Of a DNA stretch of 64,000 nucleotides, positions 25,709 to 33,658 are shown one piece after another. The notes beneath the pieces were generated by a model. That model did no database searches and was not told where the DNA came from. It saw only the letters and a list, made by a program, of their open reading frames with translations. Position 1 is the first letter of the stretch, and every line of letters begins with the position of its first letter. The DNA lies in assembly GCA_913060815.1 (NCBI GenBank), contig CAJXSZ010000013.1, forward strand, positions 1 through 64,000, in the 5' to 3' direction. Made by a program: the position numbers and the translations under genes. This stretch comes from an uncultured Sulfitobacter sp. GTDB taxonomy: Bacteria > Pseudomonadota > Alphaproteobacteria > Rhodobacterales > Rhodobacteraceae.

Positions 25709-26842
25709 TTACAGCGCTGCCCTTGCCGCGCGCAAACCTGCTGAAAGCCGCGTTAACCCTTCATCCAGATTGACCGCAGCGCCGCCCCCTACCCCCAATC
25801 TGATGTGGTTGGGTTGATCATAAGCGCTGCCCGGTAGCAGGAAGGTGCGGTACGGATCGGCCAAGAGAAAACGCGCAAACGGATCGCTGTCGATCCCTTC
25901 GGGCAGGCGTGCCAATCCGATCAACCCTGCACGCGGGCTGACCCAGCTCAAGCCCTCCTCAGCGGCGACCCAATCGTTCATACGCGCAAGGTTTGCCTGT
26001 CCCTCACTGCGGGCCTTAGCCATCGCTTGCGCGTATCGCTCGGGGCGCAGGGCAATCTCGGCGATGACCTCGCCCATGATGTTCATAATCTCCGACGCAT
26101 TTTCACGCAGGATCACCGCATCACGGATCAGACCCGCATCAGGGCAAATAATCCAACCTGTCCGCAGCCCCTGTAGGCCCAGACCCTTGCTCACCGATCC
26201 TGTGGTGATCCCCCGCGGATACATTCCCGCAATGCTGGGGGCGCGCGGGCCGTCCCACTCAAGCCCCGCATAAACTTCATCGACCAACAGCCAAGCGCCC
26301 ACGCGGTCGGCCATCTGGACGATCTGCTCCAACTCCTCCCGCGCCAGCACATCACCGGTCGGGTTGTTGGGATTGCTGAGAAAAATCATCCGCGTTCTGG
26401 GCGTGATCGCATCCGCGAGTTGATCCAGCGGCAGGCACCAGTTCTCGCTCTCTTGCCGCGTGATCTTGACTATTTTCGCGCCAATGGCTTTGGCCAATAC
26501 CTCCGCCTGTGGCCAGCCCGGCGTCTCGATGACGATCTCGTCCTCGGGTTGCAGCAGCTGCATGATGGCAAGATAGTTCGCCTCCGCAGCCCCTGCGGTG
26601 ATCAGAACATCCGCGGGTTTGCACAGATCCGTCAGCCCCGCCTGCCGCAGCACATGCTCTTTGAGTTCGGGCAAGCCGCTGAAATCACGGTTATTCCAAT
26701 CCAGCGCCAGATCAGGATCGAGATCATCCAGAAAATCACCCAGTCGGGGCGACTCGGCCAGTGAGAAGCCAACCATCGCCTCGGGATTGGCTTGCGTCGT
26801 CTCCAGAAGATATTGAAACAAAGTGTGTATCTTGACTTTCAT
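25709..26842 (-). CDS. Class I/II PLP-dependent aminotransferase
   Basis: Start MKVKIHTLFQYLLETT follows GAGGGG; 377 residues. Fold-type I marks: ITAGAAEANYLAIMQLL, FLSNPNNPTGDVLAREEL, LLVDEVYAGLEWDG and the PLP lysine in TGSVSKGLGLQGLRTGWI. NHIRLGVGG near the C-terminus supplies the substrate-carboxylate arginine. The start region (VKIHTLFQYLLET..VGFSLAESPRL) resembles the capreomycidine-synthase/VioD-like subgroup of these enzymes, but that assignment is weak. It is divergent from the metallo-beta-lactamase gene with only 24 bp between the two starts, so their promoters must overlap or lie within each other's genes. Substrate unknown. Confidence 0.85.
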   Translation of the reverse strand: MKVKIHTLFQYLLETTQANPEAMVGFSLAESPRLGDFLDDLDPDLALDWNNRDFSGLPELKEHVLRQAGLTDLCKPADVLITAGAAEANYLAIMQLLQPEDEIVIETPGWPQAEVLAKAIGAKIVKITRQESENWCLPLDQLADAITPRTRMIFLSNPNNPTGDVLAREELEQIVQMADRVGAWLLVDEVYAGLEWDGPRAPSIAGMYPRGITTGSVSKGLGLQGLRTGWIICPDAGLIRDAVILRENASEIMNIMGEVIAEIALRPERYAQAMAKARSEGQANLARMNDWVAAEEGLSWVSPRAGLIGLARLPEGIDSDPFARFLLADPYRTFLLPGSAYDQPNHIRLGVGGGAAVNLDEGLTRLSAGLRAARAAL

Positions 26843-26866
26843 CACGGCCCCTCGTTTGTTTGGGCC

Positions 26867-27625
26867 ATGAAAAACCATGCGCGCCTAAAGGGCAAACCCA
26901 TTCGTTTGGCTGTGCTCGATTACGGTCTGTTTCAAGTCCACGCCAACGGCCGCATCATCGGCATTTGCGGATTTGTAATACAGACGGATGCAGACGAAAC
27001 CGTGCTAATCGACACGGGCTTTCCCGCGAAATATGCCGTCGATGCACAGGCCGCGACCGATGAAGACGATCTGGGCAGCTTTGGCCGCGTCCTGTCGGTA
27101 ACACCCGAGAATATGCCCGCCGCCCAGCTGGCTCAACTTGGCCTGTCGCCCGAAGACATCACTTTGATGATCCAGAGCCATACGCACATCGACCACGTAG
27201 GCCATATGCACGCTTTCCCCCATGCGCCTATCCTGATCGCAGCAGCCGAGCGCGCCCTGCCCCGCCCGCTTTACTGGTCTGGCAAACAGGCGATGGAATG
27301 GCCTGAAGCGGAGTATTTGTTGGTGGATGCCGATTTTGATTTGGGCAATGGCTTTCGCGTGCTCTTTTGCCCGGGTCATGCGCCTGGTCAGATGGCATTC
27401 ATGCTTGACCTGCCCAAAACAGGCGCGGTGCTGCTTACCTCCGACGCGATCAGCCGAGCGAGCGAAATTGACGAGGGATTTGCAGGGTCGTGGGATGTAC
27501 CGCTGGCCATTCACCACGGCGCACGTCTGATGGAGATGGCCGCAACGCGTGATGCATTTGTTATCTTTGGTCACTCGCCCGAGCAGTGGCCCGATCTTAA
27601 AAAGGCACCGCATTGGTTTGAATAG
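26867..27625 (+). CDS. Metallo-beta-lactamase fold hydrolase, N-acyl-homoserine-lactonase-like
   Basis: Start MKNHARLKGKPIRLAVLDYG; 252 residues. The zinc site is complete: H-x-H-x-D-H in MIQSHTHIDHVGHM, a further His in CPGHAPGQMAFML, an Asp in TSDAISRA and a C-terminal His in IFGHSPEQ. The opening (LAVLDYGLFQV..GRIIGICGFVIQ) and the DTGF block match the AHL-lactonase-like branch of the superfamily. These enzymes open lactones of quorum signals or related esters. Whether this one degrades AHLs, which roseobacters produce, is inference; a different lactone or phosphodiester substrate is possible. It is convergent with the SDR gene 20 bp away. Confidence 0.82.
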   Translation: MKNHARLKGKPIRLAVLDYGLFQVHANGRIIGICGFVIQTDADETVLIDTGFPAKYAVDAQAATDEDDLGSFGRVLSVTPENMPAAQLAQLGLSPEDITLMIQSHTHIDHVGHMHAFPHAPILIAAAERALPRPLYWSGKQAMEWPEAEYLLVDADFDLGNGFRVLFCPGHAPGQMAFMLDLPKTGAVLLTSDAISRASEIDEGFAGSWDVPLAIHHGARLMEMAATRDAFVIFGHSPEQWPDLKKAPHWFE

Positions 27626-27644
27626 CCACTCGGACCAAACCGCG

Positions 27645-28373
27645 TTAGCGGACATCGCGCCCCTGATTGAGGATAATTACATTACCGCTGGAGATATCAC
27701 CCGTTGGCGAGATCAAAAAGCCCACCCAATCCGCGATCTCACTGGGCTGCATCGCGCGCCCGTGCGGCATTTGCGCGATGGCATTGGCTAGAACTTCCTC
27801 GCTTACCACCCCGAACAGCGGCGTCTCGGTCATCGCAGGCGCAATTGAATTCACCGCGATCTTTTGCGTGGCATACCGTCGGGCCAGATCCTTGGTCAGC
27901 GTATCAAGTGCTGCCTTGGAGGCGCGATAGTGCGGTGGGTCGAAGGCGTCAAAGTTATACGCCCCGTTGGACGATATATTGACGATCTTGCGCACGCCCT
28001 CGCCCCCTTCCATCAGCTTGATTGCGGCCTGACAACAACGGAATGCGCCCGTGAAGTTAAGCCCCATCTGAAGCTCGAATTCATCCTCAGGAATATCGGG
28101 AAACTCGGACATCAGGCACGTGCCAGCATTATTGACCAATGCGTGCACCTGTCCGTGCTCTGATGCAATCTGCTCAAAAGCTGCTCCAATTGCCGCACTG
28201 CTGGTGAGATCCGTTTCGATGCCGGTAAACGCAGGATCAATTGCGAGTTCTTCCAGCCCTGTGCGGTCAATATCGAGACCGACGACATTCATGCCGTCCG
28301 CCAACAACCGTGCAACAATCGCGCGCCCCATGCCGCCCGCAGCACCCGTCACCACTGCAACTTTGCCCATCAT
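27645..28373 (-). CDS. Short-chain dehydrogenase/reductase (SDR)
   Basis: 242 residues starting MMGKVAVVTGAAGGMGRAI, where the TGxxxGxG cofactor loop is TGAAGGMG. Catalytic residues are visible: Asn in ALVNNAGTCL, Ser in NISSNGAYNFD and Tyr-x3-Lys in HYRASKAALDTL. LDIDRTG after strand 2 has an Asp, which suggests NAD(H) preference. The C-terminus ISSGNVIILNQGRDVR is typical for classical SDRs. It would oxidise or reduce a hydroxyl/keto group on a small molecule. It is divergent from the broken phosphatase (58 bp between starts). Substrate unknown. Confidence 0.88.
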   Translation of the reverse strand: MMGKVAVVTGAAGGMGRAIVARLLADGMNVVGLDIDRTGLEELAIDPAFTGIETDLTSSAAIGAAFEQIASEHGQVHALVNNAGTCLMSEFPDIPEDEFELQMGLNFTGAFRCCQAAIKLMEGGEGVRKIVNISSNGAYNFDAFDPPHYRASKAALDTLTKDLARRYATQKIAVNSIAPAMTETPLFGVVSEEVLANAIAQMPHGRAMQPSEIADWVGFLISPTGDISSGNVIILNQGRDVR

Positions 28374-28431
28374 AATTCTCTCTTTCCGCCTCAGCGCTTG
28401 AACCTTCGTACTCGGATGATATTTGCCACCA

Positions 28432-29194
28432 ATGAAAACAGATACTCAACCCCGACAAATCGTGGTGCGCGGCGCGTGCAATGTCCGTGATCTTGGTGGC
28501 TATGTCACGGCGTAAGGCACTTTGATCCCGTACCGGCGCTTATTGCGCGGCGACTGTTTGCACCGCTTGGATGAGGGTGAGCCAGAGCGGCTGCACTTCG
28601 AAGGGCTGCGGATGGTTATCGATCTTCGCACAGCCTCCGAGGTGCGCGACGCTCCCAGCCGTCTCGAACCCCAACGTGGTGTGGAATGGGTGAACCTGCC
28701 CCTCTTTGATGCGCTCTCCCCCCAAGGCGCTGGCCGAGGTTGAAGTGCCCGAGGGCGCACATCCGCTTTTGGCCATGTATCTCACAGCGGTTGAGACACG
28801 GGGCGAGGCGATCCGTTATATTCTTGAGCGGATGGCCACGAGCCGTGACGGGACGATCCTGTTCAATTGCACGGCTGGCAAGGACCGTACTGGCATTATC
28901 GCAGCGCTGCTGCTGGGGCTGGCGGGCGTTTCACACACTGAGATCATCGCTGATTACGCTCTGAGCTCTGACTTTATTCCTGATCTGGTTGCGGAGTTCC
29001 TGACGAGCGCGCGCGCGAATGGTGGCGATGTCACAGCGTACGCGACATTTCTCGAAAGCCCTGCAAGCGCGATGGCGGGTATGCTTGCTCATGTTGATGA
29101 AAACTATGGCTCTATTATGGGCTATCTGGATCACATCGGCGTCTCTACCGACGCGCTGTCATGGCTTCAGATCAGGATGGGCATTACAGGTTGA
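28432..29194 (+). pseudogene. Tyrosine phosphatase-like gene, broken by a stop and a frameshift
   Basis: Conceptual translation starts MKTDTQPRQIVVRGACNVRDLGGYVTA and meets an in-frame TAA at 28513-28515. The same frame continues with GTLIPYRRLLRGDCLHRLDEGE and MVIDLRTASEVRD, then runs out at 28743. The gene resumes in another frame after a run of six C near 28717-28722. Removing one C would read ALSPKALAEVEVPEGAHP and join the two parts. The second part has the intact P-loop FNCTAGKDRTGI (C-x5-R). NVRDLGGY and the P-loop identify a bacterial tyrosine/serine phosphatase of the Y_phosphatase3 type. The stop cannot be explained by the homopolymer, so at least one lesion looks real. Confidence 0.85.
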
Positions 29195-30026
29195 GCGCAA
29201 CATAAGCCTGCGCCAGCCCGCGAAGCGCAAGGAGATCACCTGCCTGCTCGGATACTGCAACACCTTGCGCCTTGAGCGCGCTGGCGTATCGGGCGGTATC
29301 GTCTTGGGCCCCGATGACCACGACCTCACGGCCGAGCCAGTGCGCGCGAGATGCGGCCAGCTCAATCCCTATGAGCGTCCCATACAAGTGTGCCTTCCCG
29401 CTCGCGGCAGATGCCTGGTTCAAGACGGCATTTGCCAGAATTGAGGACAGGGCCGAGGCGACCCGCTCAGGCCGCGCCATGGCATCGGAAAGGGCTGTTT
29501 GGAAGACCCCCTCATCCCATCCCTGCCCTTGCGTTGCGGACCGCAGACTTGAATGTTGGGTCAAAAGGCCAAACAATTCGCCTGTGAGGAAGCTGGTAAA
29601 GCTGATGACTTCACCTGCACTGACATGCACCCAACGGCTGCACGCAGACGGAAGGCACAGAACGCCGTCCCAATCCTTGTTCCGGGATAGAAACCCTGCA
29701 ATCTGCGCCTCTTCTCCCTGCAGGAAATCTGCGGGCTTTTCTTGAGACATCGGGGGAATGGCATAGAGGGCGATGCGAGGATCCGTGGCTGCGATCTTCC
29801 GGGCGGCGGCCACTGCGCAAGGAACCTGCACAAAGCTGCCGCTTCGCATCCCGGCACTCACAACTGGCGTTACCCTACTCTGCCGCATGTGGGGTTCGAT
29901 CAACCCGATCAATGCAGTCTGAAAATCTGTGTCGACCTCAATGGCTGTGGATGCCACATGCACACGCTCGCCGTCAGTCACCCAAACGTTCAATCGATCC
30001 GCACATTGCTGGGCTGCGATCCACAT
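29184..30026 (-). CDS. 2-dehydro-3-deoxygalactonokinase (DgoK)-like protein
   Basis: Start MWIAAQQCADRLNVWVTDG chosen because it gives the family's usual N-terminal length, 280 residues. FLQGEEAQIAGFL and GELFGLLTQHSSLR are DgoK signatures; PPMSQEKPADFLQG and VVVIGAQDDTARYASAL also fit. DgoK phosphorylates 2-keto-3-deoxy-galactonate in the De Ley-Doudoroff pathway. The N-terminal phosphate-binding strand normally reads like VDWGTSxLR; here it is AAQQCADRLNVW, lacking the DxGT pattern, so kinase activity is doubtful. There is no dgoA/dgoD partner nearby. Its end overlaps the broken phosphatase by 11 bp. It may be an early-stage pseudogene. Confidence 0.7.
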   Translation of the reverse strand: MWIAAQQCADRLNVWVTDGERVHVASTAIEVDTDFQTALIGLIEPHMRQSRVTPVVSAGMRSGSFVQVPCAVAAARKIAATDPRIALYAIPPMSQEKPADFLQGEEAQIAGFLSRNKDWDGVLCLPSACSRWVHVSAGEVISFTSFLTGELFGLLTQHSSLRSATQGQGWDEGVFQTALSDAMARPERVASALSSILANAVLNQASAASGKAHLYGTLIGIELAASRAHWLGREVVVIGAQDDTARYASALKAQGVAVSEQAGDLLALRGLAQAYVALNL

Positions 30027-30451
30027 TGCTGCATCTCCTCGGTTATTCGGACCGACCATACCCGCCAAATGGATGCGCGCAATCACAATGGAGGAGCATA
30101 GACTAGAGCGTGCTGTGGCGAGCTGCACGACCAATGCTTGACGTATCAAACATTAGTCATTGCATTTGATGCAAAACCTGACCTAATACACGGACTAAGA
30201 GGGGATACACCCTCCAAGAGGCAGACCCGCGACCAAAGTGCGTAGAAATCCACGACTGCGCGGGACCTAGGTAGAAACAAGAGCGGAGGCAGAAAACACC
30301 TGACACACCCTTAAAACAAAAGGCCCGAATGGTTGCAGCCATCCGAGCCTCGTTCGTCAATGTCTGCTTTGACACTGTCCGATTGCTTGTACCCGACAGT
30401 ATCATCGCCCCCGAATCGCTGCAAGCCCTGCTTGCAGCGCATGGAGCTTTT
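30027..30451. other. Upstream region of the replication gene (candidate origin/control region)
   Basis: This 425-bp stretch has no convincing gene. It includes the inverted repeat TTGCAT-TTG-ATGCAA at 30160-30174 and a 10-bp hairpin at 30417-30439 just before the rep start. I see no series of direct iterons. If rep actually starts at the ATG at 30329, the last 123 bp would be coding. The position between an unrelated kinase gene and rep makes it the most likely place for the plasmid origin. Confidence 0.4.
30417..30439 (+). promoter_or_regulatory. 10-bp perfect hairpin in front of rep
   Basis: CGCTGCAAGC and GCTTGCAGCG pair perfectly around a 3-base loop (CCT, 30427-30429). The hairpin ends only 3 bases before the GGAG ribosome site and 13 bases before the chosen rep ATG at 30452. 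A stem this tight in a rep leader could lower translation or serve as a binding site. There is no U-tract, so it is not a simple terminator. Function is inference. Confidence 0.5.
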
Positions 30452-31357
30452 ATGTCTGAAACTATTGACTGCGACCCGAACCGCGGCTTCGTCGCGTTCC
30501 CTGTCGCCCTTTTCGATCTCGACCTTTCTCCCGGAGCGTTCCGCACCTTGGCCGAGCTGTGCCGCATGGCAAATAAGTCGGGCCAATGCTGGCCTTCGCT
30601 TGCCCAACTTGGGCAACGCCTTGGACGGTCCCGCGCTTCGATTTCCGCCTACATTGCAGAACTTCGCGAAGCGGAGGTGCTCGGCACCGAAGAGCAGAAA
30701 ATGGCCAACGGGTATAACTACCGGCTGCGCTACACTGTTTTGTTCTGGAAGAAGTGGCGCGCCAGCTTGAGCCGAAAAGACAAAGCGCCTTGCGCCTCAC
30801 CGGAAGCGCAGAAAGCTGAACGCAGGGTTCAGCCCGCTGAACGCCCGTTAAGAACTAAAAACCATATACATAAAAAACAACAGAGTCAGGATCAAACTTG
30901 CGATTTAGTCTCTGAATGGAAGGGTCTTGTGTCAAAAGCCCCCTACCCCGCTTTCGAGCAGCTGCCATCCAGAACACTGCTTCAAAACACGGATGCAATC
31001 ATTTTGGCTAAACCTCGGCACGCACCCCTTATATCCGCGGATATTGAGCGAGCACTAGGAAAGTTTGCAGATGATCGAGGCCTTTCAGGAGATGTTGGCG
31101 CTCTTGCAAACCACATGCTCAGTGTAGTTTGCTCGCATGAGGCGTTAGATGCAGTGATGGAGGAGCTTGAAAGGACTTGGGAGCCTCACTGGAAGCTCCT
31201 GCCGAATGCCTATCAAATAGGAAAGTTGATAGAAAAGCTACCCCCTCAACACAATGATTTAGCAGCGCAGAAGTTACTGAAATCCTATATGCGGCGGTGG
31301 AAACTTTACCAGCGGAGCTTGCCCTCACCGGCAATAAGCCCCAAGGTCGCAGCATAG
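30452..31357 (+). CDS. Plasmid replication initiator-like protein with HTH domain
   Basis: Start MSETIDCDPNRGFVAFPV chosen for its GGAG site; the frame is open to an ATG at 30329. 301 residues. Residues about 20-90 form a winged-helix/HTH_36-like domain: LSPGAFRTLAELCRMAN, CWPSLAQLGQRLGRSRASISAYIAELREAEVLG. The C-terminal half is helical without motifs that I know. It is followed by parA (24 bp) and parB, the order of a rep-par plasmid module, which is the main ground for calling it the initiator. I cannot place it in one of the four roseobacter replicase classes; it is clearly not RepC. Its coding region contains one of two matching 14-bp palindromes (31031-31044). Confidence 0.65.
   Translation: MSETIDCDPNRGFVAFPVALFDLDLSPGAFRTLAELCRMANKSGQCWPSLAQLGQRLGRSRASISAYIAELREAEVLGTEEQKMANGYNYRLRYTVLFWKKWRASLSRKDKAPCASPEAQKAERRVQPAERPLRTKNHIHKKQQSQDQTCDLVSEWKGLVSKAPYPAFEQLPSRTLLQNTDAIILAKPRHAPLISADIERALGKFADDRGLSGDVGALANHMLSVVCSHEALDAVMEELERTWEPHWKLLPNAYQIGKLIEKLPPQHNDLAAQKLLKSYMRRWKLYQRSLPSPAISPKVAA
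31031..31044. repeat. 14-bp palindrome, site 1 (candidate ParB/ParA site)
   Basis: ATATCCGCGGATAT is a perfect palindrome inside the 3' part of rep. The same sequence with one base changed recurs at 31360-31373, 329 bp further on, just before parA. Two copies flanking the rep/parA junction suggest a partition-protein or repressor binding site. Confidence 0.6.
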
Positions 31358-31359
31358 CA

Positions 31360-31373
31360 ATATCCACGGATAT
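31360..31373. promoter_or_regulatory. 14-bp near-palindrome, site 2, before parA
   Basis: ATATCCACGGATAT matches the palindrome at 31031-31044 except for one central base. It lies between the rep stop (31357) and the parA ATG (31382), 8 bp from that ATG. This position fits an autoregulatory operator or parS-like centromere. Confidence 0.6.
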
Positions 31374-31381
31374 AAGAATAA

Positions 31382-32713
31382 ATGGCATACGGGCAATTCG
31401 AACAATTCATTCGCAACATGGGCCGCGTGATGGCGCAGGTGAATACCAAGCTACAGCGCGATCTGACGATGCGCAGCCGCGTTTCACGGCGGTTTTCGCA
31501 GACCGAAGTCGCTGAATTTCTTGGTGTCGATACCACATATCTCACGCGCATCGCTAAGGATGAGCCCTACTACCCTGAAGGTGAAAGGGTCGGGCGCGAG
31601 CGTAGCTTTTCGCCCTCAGAGATTATCACCATCCGCGGGATCCTTGCGAGCAGACCGGGTGCGCGCCGTGACCATCTTTACTGGCGCCAAGAGGGAGACC
31701 CGCTCAAAGTGGTCACGTTCGGCGCACAGAAAGGCGGGACGGGAAAATCCCTCACCGCAGCGCATTTTGCGCAGTATCTTTCGCTATTCTACGGGCTTCG
31801 GGTAGGCATAATCGACGCCGACCCACAGGCAACCGCGAGCCTATATTTTGCGGATGCTGACCTCCCTCTCTTCGCGCCCGATACCCCGACCCTGGCTGAA
31901 TTCATGGGCGTAGATGATCCCGGCGCTTCGGAGCTGACGCAAAGGGACGCGAGTGAGCTCAATGCAATATGGCGGGCGACCCCGTGGCCTGGGGTGCGCT
32001 TGATCCCTGGTGGTGCGAATATCCAGAACGGCGATATCAGTCTGTTCTTCTTGTCCCAGCGTGGTGGTGTGCCTGTCTACCGTGTGCTGCGGGATGCCAT
32101 TGCGAAATGGGATGCTGGCAATGCGCCCAGAACGACAATGGCTGATCTGCGGGACGAGGACGGTGCCTTCAGCCCTGCCCGCTTTGATGCAGCGCTCACA
32201 GAAAGTCTGGATGTAATTGTCATCGACCAGCAGCCTTCCCTTACGCTGATGCAGCTTAATGGCCTCATTGCCGCGGATAGTGTCGTTATCCCCCAAACGA
32301 TGAAGGGGTTCGATCTCGCCACGCTTGCCACCTATATTGGCAACATCGGTGAGTACCTGGAGTTCATCATGGGGTTTGAAGCTGATCTGGAGATTGGAAA
32401 CGGCAACCATGTGGTGCTGCCGACAATCGTTCAGGAGCAGAACAATCAGGATACCGACCAGATCCTCGATCTCTATCGGCGCTCCCCGCGCGAGATCAGT
32501 CAGGTGTGGTACAACCGCTCTGATGCGATTGCGAACGCCGCAGAGGAATACAAAAGTATTTACGAATATCTGCCGCCCCGCACACGGCGTACATCAGCGA
32601 AAGCTTTTATGGCAAATGCGAATGCGGTTAACGATGGCCTTGTCGGGCGGGTACTGCCGCATCTTCCGACACGCGGGTTTGCGGATGACTTTATTAAAGA
32701 AAGGTGGGGCTGA
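31382..32713 (+). CDS. parA: ParA-family plasmid partition ATPase
   Basis: 443 residues. An N-terminal DNA-binding region (RRFSQTEVAEFLGVDTTYLTRIAKDEP, residues about 36-62) resembles the MerR-like/HTH extension of plasmid ParA/SopA-type proteins. The deviant Walker A motif is KGGTGKS at residues 117-123, followed by VGIIDADPQATASLYF (Walker A'/switch I region) and VIVIDQQPSLTLMQLNGL (Walker B). These proteins both repress their operon and drive ParB-DNA complexes apart. The TGA overlaps the parB ATG by one base (TGATG). Insertions between the ATPase motifs make it slightly longer than the usual ~400 residues. Confidence 0.93.
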   Translation: MAYGQFEQFIRNMGRVMAQVNTKLQRDLTMRSRVSRRFSQTEVAEFLGVDTTYLTRIAKDEPYYPEGERVGRERSFSPSEIITIRGILASRPGARRDHLYWRQEGDPLKVVTFGAQKGGTGKSLTAAHFAQYLSLFYGLRVGIIDADPQATASLYFADADLPLFAPDTPTLAEFMGVDDPGASELTQRDASELNAIWRATPWPGVRLIPGGANIQNGDISLFFLSQRGGVPVYRVLRDAIAKWDAGNAPRTTMADLRDEDGAFSPARFDAALTESLDVIVIDQQPSLTLMQLNGLIAADSVVIPQTMKGFDLATLATYIGNIGEYLEFIMGFEADLEIGNGNHVVLPTIVQEQNNQDTDQILDLYRRSPREISQVWYNRSDAIANAAEEYKSIYEYLPPRTRRTSAKAFMANANAVNDGLVGRVLPHLPTRGFADDFIKERWG

Positions 32714-33630
32714 TGGCGCGCAAACGTAGACTGGATGCAACAACCATCCCGCTTGAGGACGAGATCGGTGAAGCGGGCAAGCCCGGCATGGGCGGCATGT
32801 GGGGTGGCACGGCGATGAATATGCTGCGGCAGCGCCTAGAGGACACACGGGCCACGATCAGGGACGGTATCCTCAACGGCACCGTCTCGATCGAGTTGTT
32901 GCCGATACAGGTTGAGGACCCGACGGGCAGTGACCGTCAGGCCGGCTGGGAAGACGAGCCTGAGTTCCAGGCCCTAATGGACAACATTTCGCGCCGTGGA
33001 CAGACGCAGGCCATTCGTGTGCGCCCCGTTGATCCCGCATGGGAGCCTGACCCTGATCACCCGTTGGACACAGCCGACAGATTCATCATTCAATCGGGCC
33101 GCCGTCGGCTCGCGGCATGTCGTAAGCTCAACCGCAAAGTTGTCGCTGTCATCGGAACCGTGGAAGGAGAGGCGGCCCTCGCCGACCTGGAAGAGCGGTT
33201 CCACGAGAACACAATGCGTCAAAACCTGAGCGGGTTTGAGGAGTTGCTCTCTATTGGTCTCATCGCGGACGCTTTGGGTGATTTAAGCCAGCAGGAAATT
33301 GCGCAGCGTCTTTCGGTGAGCCAGAATGATGTTTCGCTCGGGCGTTCTTGTGTTGAGCTACACGACCAGATTGCCGCATCCGTTGATATCGCGAACACGC
33401 CGAAACGGGCATTTCGTGAGATCATTCCCCAATTGCGTGCAGGGCCCAAAGCAAAAGAGAAGAAAAAGCCAGCCACAAAGGTGGTCAAAGCCCGTAAAGG
33501 TGCCGTTGAAGTGGCCGTGAAAACAGCCTCTGGTGGCGCGCTTTCCCTTACGCTCAAGGGCGGGCAGGTGGATGCAGAATGGTTGGCGGATGCCGTGGCC
33601 GATCTGGTGGCCAAGCAGGCCGAGAAATAA
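32713..33630 (+). CDS. parB: ParB-family partition protein
   Basis: 305 residues, translationally coupled to parA. The N-terminus is basic (MARKRRLDATTIP). A ParB nuclease-fold region covers about residues 55-150: LPIQVEDPTGSD, DNISRRGQTQAIRVRPV, FIIQSGRRRLAACRKLN and LEERFHENTMRQNLSGFEE, the last two being the ParB arginine/asparagine boxes. A helix-turn-helix follows (DLSQQEIAQRLSVSQNDVSLGRSCVEL). A Lys-rich linker (KAKEKKKPATKVVKARKG) leads to a short C-terminal dimer region. It binds the centromere, possibly the 14-bp palindromes near parA. The next gene, fructose-bisphosphatase, starts 28 bp downstream and may be read from the same transcript. Confidence 0.92.
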   Translation: MARKRRLDATTIPLEDEIGEAGKPGMGGMWGGTAMNMLRQRLEDTRATIRDGILNGTVSIELLPIQVEDPTGSDRQAGWEDEPEFQALMDNISRRGQTQAIRVRPVDPAWEPDPDHPLDTADRFIIQSGRRRLAACRKLNRKVVAVIGTVEGEAALADLEERFHENTMRQNLSGFEELLSIGLIADALGDLSQQEIAQRLSVSQNDVSLGRSCVELHDQIAASVDIANTPKRAFREIIPQLRAGPKAKEKKKPATKVVKARKGAVEVAVKTASGGALSLTLKGGQVDAEWLADAVADLVAKQAEK

Positions 33631-33658
33631 GGGCAGTGGCCCGCGAAGAGGATATGAC

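Noticed and set aside
30027-30330. Iteron array at the candidate origin
   Set aside because: Only single inverted repeats were found; no repeated direct units of 15-22 bp could be seen by eye.
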